Positions 22,800 through 34,000 of a stretch of 64,000 nucleotides of DNA are shown piece after piece. Positions within the stretch are counted from its first letter, which is position 1, and each line of letters opens with the position of its first letter. The notes below the pieces were generated by a model. The model did no database searches, was not told where the DNA came from, and saw only the letters and a program-made list of their open reading frames with translations. Source of the stretch: Cristatella mucedo (taxonomy: Eukaryota > Bryozoa > Phylactolaemata > Cristatellidae); the NCBI GenBank assembly GCA_009760855.2, contig WPIO01000089.1:478501-542500 (forward strand). The letters are read 5' to 3'. The position numbers and the translations under genes are program-made.

Positions 22800-24150
22800 C
22801 TCATTCGCTGAGCCGCTCAGCTGCTCAACGTGCGAGCTGCTCTCCACCTCCTCCTCCACCTTCTCCTCCTCCACCTCCTCCCCTTCCTCCTCCTACTCCT
22901 CCTACTCCTTTTCCTCCTCCTCCTCCTCCTCGGCCGCTCGCTGAAGCGGCGGACTTCTTTGACATGTATGATCAGCTTCCGGTTCACAGCTCTTAACTTC
23001 CGATCGACGGCCATCGATCGGCCAGGTAAAACAGCCTGTGGCGGTCTTACAAGGCTGCGCGTCGGATTGGTTGCCTTTGGTAGTCAGATAGGTATAGCCT
23101 TCGGATAGAATTATTTGCAACGGATCTGAAGCTAGCCGATTGCCGTTTCCTTTCCTGTTTCCGCGAGCTCACTGCCGTTCAGCAGGCCAACACCGCAACG
23201 ACCAGTCACGCTGTCGAAACGCGACCGCGCCGTTACCCCCGATTCGGGCGCTGCTTCGCCGATTCTCGCACACTCCTAGAGTGACGCGCCGGCAGTCTCG
23301 CCGCCTTTGCGCTTCGACGCTCGTTAACGGACGTCGCACGCCTACTTCTCACCTGCAGCGGCGCCGACGACGACGAGCGCACGAGCCAGGAACATGGCTG
23401 CTGCTGCAGCGTCTTTCGAACGACGGACGGAGCGGACGGAGCGGACTCGCACAACTCGACCTTCGCTCTTCGAGAAGCAGCTGCTGCAGAGCAAGCAACG
23501 AGGGCTCCATTTATTTATATGTATATGCGCGCGTGCGCGGGAGTATCTCTCCGCCGGCAGATAGCTGTATCTAATCGCTTCCGTGCGTCACTCCTTTCGC
23601 CGAGAGGGATTATCGCCCTGCACACCCAGTGTCGGTCTCGGTCCTCGTCGACACGTCGACGGCCCGAGATACCCTTTCGCGCGAAATCGAGATACTTTAT
23701 CCCTACAAAATGCTCAGCCTGCAAATCTCCGATATCTTGACTTCGCGGCCGAGAGGCCGCTGTGCGCCGCTGGGGCGGCTCGAAGGCGCGCTGAGGCACG
23801 CCTCCTCCTCCTCCTCGCAGCAGCAGGCGGCCGGCGCTCCGCATGGCGCCTGCGCCGTTACTCGCGACAGCTGCAGCAGCGCGAGCCCGAAGCGGTGACG
23901 AAAGCTACGAAATCAATGCAGCGCTGCAGATTTCGAAGCCGTCTGCGTCGGTCCGCTCGGCGGCGAGCACGGTCGCCAGCCGAGCAATCTCCGACAATGG
24001 CGGAAGCAGCACGACGGCTGCTAGGCTGCCGCGCTGCAGCTGCGTGCGGAGCGAGCGAGTGAGTGGTCGCGTCCGGGCTTGACCTCGACCTTGCGCACCC
24101 CGCGCAGCGTCGTGGGGCTCGTCCGGTAGTGCTGGCGGGCAATGCACCGC
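22800..24150. promoter_or_regulatory. CpG-rich stretch upstream of gene 1
   Basis: GC-rich sequence with dense CpG and a CTCCTC-rich start (22840-22935). It lies upstream, in the minus sense, of the first recognised exon of gene 1 and could hold its promoter and first exon. No initiator element or TATA box was recognised. Confidence 0.35.
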
Positions 24151-24739
24151 CTTATTCCTCGTTCGGCGCAGTGTACGACAATGTATCCGACAACAGTCTG
24201 GCGAGAATGGAGTCCTGACGTGCGAACTGACGAGGCGTATACAATGTCCGAACGCTCAGCGACCGATTATATCTGAGGCAGAGAAGCGTTCGACAGAATC
24301 CCGACACTTCACGAGAATAAGCGAGCACGTTCGCACTCCCCAAAACGGTTAGAGCGATCGCAGCGTAGAATGTCAACTTACCATTTTAGTAAACGAACAA
24401 TCGTACTTGCTAGAAGAAGAAGGCACTCTGTCGCTAAGTATAGAGTGCAGCGAGAGACTAGAACCTTTTAACATTAAAGCGAGAAATATCTCTGACATTT
24501 ACATCGTGCGACGCAGTAACGTTTGTAGATGACTTAGGAAAACTGTAGCTGTTATTAGTACATGACTCGTTGCTGATTGCATCCTGAGGGAGAGGCAGGA
24601 GTAACTAGGTTGCATGAAGTGTATAAGCACAAATAGGACAGAACAAACATGCATTACTAGAAGCCATAGCTTTCGCCTCGAACATCTCTGTTTCAACTAT
24701 CTATGCTTGGGAATGTTCAGCAGCTTCATTTAAGTTGCA

Positions 24740-25420
24740 CAGCAATCAAGTTCCAGGATTTCCGCTGCACTTCAGTTTAAGGGTGGTGCAAAACTCTGCA
24801 GTCAGGCTTGTCTGTCGTGAGCGTCGCAGTTGCCACATTACTCCACTTCTCGCCGACCTGCACTGGCTACCAGTCAAGCAACGGATTGACTTCAAGGTTT
24901 TGTCGCTCACTTTTAGGTCCCTTCATTCTATGGCTCCAGCCTATCTCTCCGATATACTCCCCCATCAGGCCAAGCATCGTACCACCCGCTTTTCGGAATC
25001 CAACAGTCTAGAAATACCTCGTACAAACCTTAAATCCTTTGGAGACCGTGCATTTAGTTCGTGTGCTCCCAAAGCCTGGAACTCCCTGCCGACCTGCGTC
25101 AGAACATCCCCTGACCTGACCACATTTAAAAGGAACTTAAAAACACACCTATTTAGGACAGCATTTAGTGGGTCCCTGTGATTCGTCCTTGATGTGCTTA
25201 TGCGTGCTGACACTGTGCATGCTGCCACTAACCACATTTGCATACTGACCCTGTGCATGTCACCCCTAACCATATCATTCATTTTGTTTGTTTTTCAAGC
25301 GTAATTTTACTTACCATTCAATTGCATTTCCCTTTGCAGCAAATGTAAAGCGCCTAGAAAGAAAGTTAAATTAAGTACTCTGAGGGTGCTTTATCAAGTG
25401 CATTATTATTATTATTACGG
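24740..25420 (+). mobile_element. L2-like LINE, 3' part
   Basis: It contains a 148-codon open frame covering the end of the reverse transcriptase and C-terminal region: HWLPVKQRIDFKVLSLTFRS, MAPAYLSDILPHQAKH, SFGDRAFSSCAPKAWNSLP, FKRNLKTHLFRTAF. This is the best-preserved C-terminus in the window. It ends with the hairpin tail and ATT repeats. Confidence 0.87.
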
Positions 25421-25689
25421 GTGTAACGCCGAGCTGCGTAAGGTATTCCATCTTGCACGCATTTCAGTAAGACATACGACAAAAGTCATTCGTGAGCGAC
25501 TAAGATCTCACCTTAGCATGTCCGGCAGGGAGGGCACTGCAGTGGCTAACATTCTATGTCGATGTGGCATATTTAAGAGCTTCGAAGTTAACGCCAATAT
25601 GGTACTCTGGTGAGCCTTAGAGTATCGGATACCTTATACCCGTTCCTTTTCCATGTCTTATAAAAATATTTTACTCTCCTTCTTGCCTG

Positions 25690-25985
25690 TGTAACCGTCA
25701 AGAGCAGTCTAGGCTTTCGTTACAATGCAGATGACGCGGACAGCTGTACCATGTAGCTTTGATCCCCTCACTGCCTCCCTGTCTTCAGCACCTCAAACTC
25801 TGTCGACTTCCCTGCAGATCGTGTTACTTACATTCGCACTTAAAGATGACGGCCAACTTTCTAAAATTAAATGATGACGAGACTGACTTAGTTGTCATTG
25901 GAAAACTTAAAGTGACTCAGAGACACGAAAACCTAACCTCAAAAATGACCTCGGCCAGCATATCTCATGTAGTCTCCGTGTAGAA
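25690..25985 (+). mobile_element. L2-like LINE, internal fragment
   Basis: It covers the region after the YADD block, with MTANFLKLNDDETDLVVIGK and KMTSASISHVVSV. The 3' end stops at a perfect hairpin (26002-26049), so it lacks the LINE tail. Confidence 0.7.
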
Positions 25986-26001
25986 TAAGGATATCTTTTG
26001 T

Positions 26002-26049
26002 CTTCGTATATAATACCATAGAATATCTTCTATGGTATTATATACGAAG
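26002..26049. repeat. Perfect inverted repeat, 22-bp arms, 4-nt loop
   Basis: The arms begin CTTCGTATATAATACC and end in the exact reverse complement, with loop TATC. A further partial copy (AATACCATAGAAG) lies at 26068. It directly follows a truncated LINE. Confidence 0.93.
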
Positions 26050-26239
26050 GATATCACGCAGTTTTAGAATACCATAGAAGAATAACCTCATTTAATTTTA
26101 GAAAGTTATCACAGACCAAACTTTCGAGCTTATCGGAACTTGCCTTATACACCTCCCACCGTCTAGCTTGTGACCCCACCTAGTCACAGGTCAGCTTCAT
26201 ATGATGCTGTCAGTGGGTCTGCATTTTCGTCACCTTAAT

Positions 26240-26395
26240 AATCCAGTAAGGTAAGGTGCTCGCTCTTCACGACTGAGGACATGGGTTCGAATTCTGTAGT
26301 GGACGATCCTCTATTGCCAACTGCAAGCGATGGTGACAGCCGTTAAGGCTCTTCTGTTGCTATACACACGAAGACGCTAAATCAGCTAGAGTTTA
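26240..26395 (+). mobile_element. SINE 1 copy
   Basis: GTAAGGTGCTCGCTCTTCAC, B-box ATGGGTTCGAATTCTG, body GGACGATCCTCTATTGCCAA and GGTGACAGCCGTTAAGGCTC, end CTAAATCAGCTAG. The promoter head is partly lost. Confidence 0.75.
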
Positions 26396-27870
26396 TTTTT
26401 GAGCGAAGACGCTAAGCAGACGCCTGCACTTTCACAGACACCAGGCACCTCAGAAGAGGAGAAACCTGCATGCACAGTCCAAAAGAGAATATGGCCTGTA
26501 ACTCGACGAAGATCTTCAATGCAGCCCAGCACGAAGCGGTCCAACCACTTGCACCGAGTTTGGGCTTCTGTCGATTATAGCACCACTGACGAGCAACGTC
26601 AACTGACTCCTTTGACACTCGAGGTAGCTTCCGCGAGGTTTACGACTCGGCCTTGCACTGCAGTGGCTGAGGGCGAGCAGACCCTTACAAGCCAAAATGA
26701 GCAGGTGCCATCAGACAAAACCCATTGTAAAATCAGAAATCGAGCAAAATATATATAAACAAGGGCCTAAAACCAAAATTCTGCACCCTCTGCGTGTATT
26801 GTCTGCCCGGCATCTAGACAGGACCATTTCGGTGCTACGGTGGTGCTTTGGTAATGAGCTACTCTTTGATTATGGGTAGGAGCACGTATTGCACCTCACC
26901 TTGGTGCAGGTGCAATGTTATGTCCGAGGAAACTTGATGCGAAGCTAGGTCCTTGGCCGGGGTTTCAAGAGCAATCATACCCATGCCAGCAGGTCTGATT
27001 ATGAGATTTGACTCGTAGCCCAGTCCTTATCACGAGGCGATCATGAAACCTTACGAGAGCCATTCTGCCAGGCATTTGGACCCCATATTTACAAAGCAGT
27101 TCGGAATCCGCACGTGCAGTAGCCATGCCTACTTGCACTTGGACGTGTGCATCCTCTCAGCGGCCGGGCACCGGCTCTGGCTAGTCTGACTGAATCGAGC
27201 CGCCGGCATTCCGCCAGATGATGGCCTACCTGCTGCCTCTCAGCTCTCCCAGACTCACACTGCCCGGCTGGCAGCCGCCGGTGCGACACCATTCCGCTGT
27301 TGCTGCTTCAAGTATGTGCTGTACAACTGCCGACTGTTCTCACTGATTGTAGATTTGTAACGGAGAACACAAAAAATAAATGCATTGTTGAGTCCATCAG
27401 TTGAACAAGTTTGTATGTGCCAACACATGGCTGTGCAATTTAATCATGACTGAAAAACGACCCAGTTCCTTCAGCCACAGGAAGTTGTGGAACTGGTGAG
27501 CAATGAGCAGAACGACGACTGCAGCACTGGCACAGGAGGCGACGCGTCTGCAATGCCGCGCTCATGCCTAACTAACGCATTGCACCGAAACCCTCGGCGC
27601 TCAATGACTAGGAAAACTAACTACAGGTTCGACCACAAAAGGAAGGGCCCTCACTAAGCAAGCTGTTGAGGCGACCAAGTCAAAGGAAGATGCTGCCAGT
27701 GGTTGACGATGAGCACCATTGAAATCCATCGGCAGCCACTGGACCGTGAGTCCCTAGCAGAGCAGCTGCATTAGTAACTGTTCTGCTTGCACTGGTTTCC
27801 TTCGTGGTGGCAGATGAGTGTGAGATCAGCTGGACAGAAGATTAGGCAGTTGCCGTCTGACATCTGACCT
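26396..27870. other. Downstream flank of RIN, no other gene recognised
   Basis: Short frames only. Part of this interval may be the 3' untranslated region of RIN. Confidence 0.45.
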
Positions 27871-28061
27871 TCAGTCCAAGATCGACGGCCATATGATCTG
27901 AGCTGTGATCCTTTTAAATGCAATCGAATGCCCTGGCCATTTTAAAAGAGCACTGGCCAGAGTGTCGCTGTCCACAAGTTTAGACTCTTTACCGTGTGCG
28001 ATGATGCAGATGGCATAATCTTGAGGATTGGTAATATAAAGTTTGTGAGCAACCATCGCAC
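27871..28061 (-). CDS. RIN: RIN, Ras-association domain exon 2 and C-terminus
   Basis: The exon has 191 nt including TGA, phase 1 in, with acceptor AATTTCCCTTAG. It encodes MVAHKLYITNPQDYAICIIA, a charged turn, then SDTLASALLKWPGHSIAFKR. The NPQDYAIC strand pair is typical of RIN RA domains. The protein ends shortly after the fold, without the longer tail of vertebrate RINs. A minus-strand poly(A)-like AATAAA lies near 26393, inside SINE sequence. Confidence 0.85.
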
Positions 28062-31000
28062 CTAAGGGAAATTGCAACAGTCAAAGTCACAATCGCAAAA
28101 GCTGGAAATGAGATGGCAGAACATCCAATGGAATTCTTACGGGCTATGTCGTGCATGCAATTTGAGCATGAGATGCAGCAACTTACAAATCTCCTTGACT
28201 TTTATCGCTGAGCAAGTCGGAACTATCGTGGTTCCAATGTTATTCGTCGTCTCATCAGGAACATACACTTTGACTAAACCGAGGGCGCTGATCCGGCCAC
28301 TTCCGCATGGCTCAGACTAAAGGAAAAACGAGAAGAAGCTGTGCTGGGCAAATCTGCAATTCTTGGCATTACGACATACTGACGGTAGGCTGTTCCGATG
28401 AGTTTCCTAGCTCATTTTAAGAATCCAGCACTGATTAAGCAGGCCAGCCGATGCTGCCTTAGCTTGCCAACGTCTCGCTGCAATAAATTTTAAGTGCATA
28501 CTATATGAATGCTTTGTGACTAATGAATTACCAAGAGCCACTTAATCAATAAACGTTCGTGACCAACAGGAACGATTTTTATTGCTAATCGCCGTAAGTG
28601 CAGAATACCTGTGCTTTATCGTTAACTGGTACTCGGCTGAAGGATTCTCACACATGTATAATGGGAAAACCTAGACAGTATTAAAATATCACACTCTGTC
28701 AGATAGTTACAGGCATTCTTGTCCTCTCTGCAGTATAAATGTATATAATGTTGAATTAAAGTCCGTCAGTAAACGCAAATCGCCAACGTCACGCTTCTTG
28801 TGTACCTTTTGTGATATAGATGATACACACTAACGAGGCACAGCTATGATTGTAATGTCAAGAACAGAGAGATGATTTATTAATTTAAATCTGTAGCAAC
28901 AACATGAACTCACAGTTGAAATTGAACGCTATTCTTTGCATTGAAGAGTGAAATAGTGATGAGCAGGCTTTGATTAGCGTTACTTATTTACGTACGCATG
29001 GAACTGTTGTAGAGCACTCTCACACTTGAAATTAAGTCCTTATTCATGAATTACCTTTAAAGAATAATTTAATACTTTAATTAATTCTGCAATTTTTCAT
29101 GGGCTATAGCTAGTGGTATAAAACGAGTCACTCGAGAGTTAGTCCAGAAACAATCAGTGAAGTCTAGCAGAAATGTTTTGGTACAAATTAGCGTTATCTC
29201 TACTCTTTTTATTTCTAGCCTGATATACAGTATAATTAAGTACGACAAATAGTCCTCAAAGTTAGAGATCGTAAAAAGGTGTGTCTGCTGTAGCCTCAGA
29301 TACTTAAGGAAAGCTGAAGCAAGTATAACTAAGCCGACGGTAATACTGAGCCGGCGTTATTTAGTTATAATTTATTAGTTATTTAGTTATAATTTAGTTA
29401 TAATAGTTATTTATCCTAACTTAGCCGACGGTAATACTGTTCAGTTTGTGTTCTGGCACTACGAACAGCAGCTAGTTAACCCGTAGGTGCAGCAGCTGGG
29501 GTTTAGGGAAAGCGCGTGTGAGTAGATGCGCGTGTGAGTAGATGCGTATGTGAGTAGATGCGTATGTGAGTGGATGAGCGTATGACGTGTGGATGCGCCC
29601 TTTTCCTCTGCTGACGTTTTTCAAAAAGATGTCGTAATTGGTTTCGTTACCAGCCGCGTGGATAGCTGCTATCTGACCCCTTTTGAAGTGAGCAGATATC
29701 GACTCGAAGAACCCGAAGAGACGTGAGCAAACAGGTGAGTGCCAGTAAGTCCGAATTTAACACGCCCAGCATTGGCATTAAAGTCTCTCGAAGATTGGAC
29801 TTTAGGCGCAGATAGAAATCGAGACTCTTCACGAAACATTTTTGTGGCAGATTCAACCAACATGTGGCATACAGATAAGACAGCACGTTTTAATAACCAA
29901 AAGAGAAGGCCGAACTCGTGATTGGCTTCGGCCAGCTAGGTTTGGCAAGCATATTAGACTGAGTAACTTACCTATGCATCCGGACAATACCGTTAAGCGT
30001 TCAGACAATCACCTTACTTCGCACACTGCTGTTTCATACATCCCGTCTTGACTTCTGTAATTCACTGCTTGCCAGTCTACCGGCTTGTGCACTCAGGCGC
30101 TTACAGCTGGTGCAAGACTCTGCAGCTAAGCTAGTCTGTCGTAAGCACCGCAGTTGCCACATCACACCACTTCTCGCCGACCTGCACTCGCTACCAGTCA
30201 GGCAACGCATCATTTTGTCCCTCACTTTTAGGTCCGTCCATTCTCTGGCTCCAGCTTACTTATCAGATCTACTGCTAGATCTACCACCTATCAGCCTACC
30301 TATCAGATCTACTCCATCACATCCGATCCCTATCCAAGATTAGGAGCTGCCTCCCACATTGGCTTGTAAAAAATTAAACTAGCTCTTTAGTTCTGTCTCG
30401 GCTTGATTATTGTAATTCCCTTCTGGCTGGGCTGCCAAAGAAAGCTATTATGCCACTACAGCAGACTATGAATATGGCTGCAAGGCTGGTCTTCAAGTCC
30501 CAGCGGTTTGGGCACGTGTCTCCTTTGCTGAAAGAGCTAGGATGGTTGCCGGTTGAGCAAAAGATACAGAGCAAAGTTCTTACGCTGACCCACAAGGCCC
30601 GCCACGGCTTGGCTCCTTCGTGCCTAGCTGAACTGCTGCATCAGTTTTAGCCTGTTCGCACCCTCAGGTCCTGTGTGGACAATACATTAGCTGTCCCATT
30701 CCTCCCCTTATGACAGTTGGCGACAGAAGCTTTAGCTCTGCAGGTCCTAGACTGTGGAACTCGCTTCCACAATTCTTACGCAACGACAACTACTCTCCTG
30801 CTGCCGACCATGGCTCATCCTTTTCAGCGGTCCTGAGCTGCTACTTCCATGCTACTCACTACCTCAACTGCTCTCCTGACTCTGCTATGCTTCCCACTTT
30901 TTCTTTGTTGCGTGAGACGAAGTCTGTTGGGTACCGAATGTGTACCGAAAGCCGCTTAGGCTGTGAGTGCGCTATACAAAACTCTCTTGCGTAACACCCA

Positions 31001-34000
31001 CATGGTCTTTATGACTTCGTGGAGTTACAGACGGAGATACATTACATTACATTACTGCCCCACCAGGCTAAGCACCGTACCACTCGCTTTTCGTAATCAA
31101 ACTGTTCACCTTTACGTCGTACAAACCTCAAATCCTTTGGAGACCGTGCCTTTAGTTTGTATGCTCCCAAAGTTTGGAACTCACTCCCGACCTCCGTCAC
31201 GACATCCCCTGACTTGACCACATTTAAAAAGAAACTAAAAACGCATCTATTTATCACAGCATAGTGTGTGTGGGTCCCTGTGATTTGTCCTTTATATGCT
31301 AATGCGTGCTGACATGGTGCATGCAGCACTAACCACACTTGCATGCTGCCCCTGTGCATGTCACCCCTAACCATGTTGTTCTTGTTGTTTATCGAGCATG
31401 CTACTACTAACCATTCAATAATGCTTCAGCAAACGTAAAGCACATAGAAGAGATTGAGTTATCTGAAGGCACTTTATCAAGTGTGTTATTGTTATTATTA
31501 TTATCATTACTGTTATTATTATGTCAATGGTCGGGCACAAGACACTTACTTGCTGGGTTCAAGCATCTGAGCTGATTGGCCCTCGAAACTGTGGCCTATG
31601 GGAGCACTATATGCAGTGGCATCAGCTAACATCACACAGCAAGTGTTGAAATTGCACTGCTTCAGACACTTACGGCGATCGGAGAAGCTGACATTCCCAA
31701 GCAGCCCATGCTTTTAATGATGGTAACCACACTGTTGAGTGTCATGATGTAGTAGGCGCCCTCGCCACAGCTGAGAGAGGGTGGTAGGAGCCCTCGCATG
31801 TACTCGGCCTCGATTTCAGCATGCACTGCACCACACTGTACCAGCACGTAAGCCAGCACCGTCAGGAAGTCTGCTAATGGAAAAACCGGGAGAGCAATAA
31901 ATATCCTACGGTCTGCTAATAGCGACTGCAGCTTCGGCCGTCTGTACACAGCCTCAATGCCGGTTGGCATTGTGAGTGCCGAGTGACAGGCCTGCCACAT
32001 AAAAGCTCTGTCAAGGTTTGCCGTCACAGCCCTCAAATGCCAAATGTCAAATGCCAATCGGGAAATCGACTAACAGAAGGCAGTGGTGCTAATGCTGGCA
32101 TCAGTTGCTCAGAGGGATAAGTTTCGAACAAGTGGCTCGCGACTTCTATTCTCTCCTCTCCTAAAGAGTAAGTCATTCAATATGCTCAGTGATGCAAGAG
32201 CAAACTACAGACGTGACAACAAAACTCGTGAGCACAGATGGAGCTCAGGTCTCGTTCTGCTCTGGCAGCCGAAGCCGGCAATGCATGAAATGCGTGTAAG
32301 CCTCGTTTCAAATTAACATTATGACTGGCTACATGTGAAGATTTATTCAAGAGAGTTTTTTTGGCTGCTGACACGGGATGGCTTTAGCTGAAGGGTCGAT
32401 ATACTATCGACTACTACTGAAGAGAGAGAAGGATTGGGTAGCATGAGAGGTGTCCGGCCCGCTGGAGAGACTAGTAGTGCCGAAGGCAGTTGCTAGGCTG
32501 AAACGGGTTGCACAAAGCACCCCATCAAACTGAGCCACTGAGTAACAAAGCATGGCAAAGAATTCTGCTCAAACCGAACGATCAGATACTCCAGGACATG
32601 CTGCATGGGTGCAGCTGCTTCGGGCAGTACCTTCTGCTGGCATGCATTCTGAGCTTCCGCCACGTGTGCCACATGCTTTGCCCACGACCCAGGCATCGTT
32701 GCAGCCAATGATGTTGTACACCTCACAGCAAGCGGACAGCAGATTCTCGAGCTTCTTAATCGGCGAATACGTGTTTTGCATCTTTACGAAGTACGTCTTG
32801 ATGCATTCTAAAGTGCGCCCTTGCGATGTCGACAAGCACGTTCCGAGTCCGAGCTCAGGCATCGACTTTGATCTTGCAGCTCGAATGCCGTCTGCCACGG
32901 CTTTCAAGCTACCATTTCTGTAAAATACGGTCGGCAATATATGCGATCAGTGAGGAATCTCTAGAAATGAGGACTGATAGTCAAGAACGAGTCCACAACG
33001 GTTGTTTTCAAGAATTTGTCCTCGGATATCGATATCCAAGGCATTAATGCAACTCGTAAGATCAATCGCACACGCGAGCACGTGCGCACACACACACGTG
33101 CACTAGCACGTTTACACATTCCTGACCGGCAGCTCAGAAGACTAAAGCGCCTTCAGTCCCAGATGGCTCCAAGAGCAGCACGAAACCAGCTGCTACTTGA
33201 GCCTTCATCTACTTCGTCTAAGGTCATGTTCACTAGGGTAATAATTTCACTTGACGAGTTTAGGACTTTCACAGTGGTATCGGTGCAGCTAATATTTCTG
33301 CATGTATTTTTCAAGTTCTGAGAGAATCTAAACTGAGAAGCTACTCCTTGACAGCAAAATCTGAAAATGCATCTGACACCGAAGCCGTGGAAATACTGCC
33401 TCTACCTAGTATCAAATCGAGAGCAAGGCGAGAGTTTGCTATCAAGCTATGTAGAAGGAGTGTGCGATTTCTCTGTCCTGCAGCAAAAAAGAAGCAACTG
33501 TAAACACGTAGACTCACACAACCAGAGGTCATCTTTGGGCGGTAATAATGTGGATCGAAGCCTCTGATCAAGTCATCCGAACAGAGAAATCTTGGTGAAC
33601 GTATGCACATGTTCGTGCACATACTTGCATGCAAATAAATGAATAAAATTCATTTCTATAGTGCCCTAAGAGAGTTTAACCTTTATTCAGGTGCTTTACA
33701 TGTGCCACGGGGCACGAGCCCACGACCTCGGCCTGACCTTGGTCGGGGCGAGCACCTTAACCACGGGCCAAACCAACTCAGCAAGCACGATTGCAAGCAC
33801 GCACATGCAAAGTGTGCATTGCAAACGTTTAAAAAAGTCTTAGATGCTCAATGTGTGCTCATACATGCACAGATAAATATAAACCAACAGGACAGTTTTG
33901 ATCTAATTATTAACATTGTAGCAGCAGCAGATCAGAAGCTTGCCAGGATGCTTCGACTGTCGTTCGCTTTCGTTGTTTGTGCACGCAGGATAAATGACCA

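Noticed and set aside
24152-24376. A hydrophobic N-terminal-like minus-strand frame considered as the missing signal-peptide exon of gene 1.
   Set aside because: It lacks an ATG start; the ATG just upstream is followed immediately by a donor and an in-frame stop, and its phase does not fit the next exon.
26002-26049. Resemblance of the hairpin arms to a loxP site (both contain CTTCGTATA and its complement).
   Set aside because: Only part of the arm matches and the spacer is 26 bp between the matching parts instead of 8; this is chance similarity of AT-rich palindromes.
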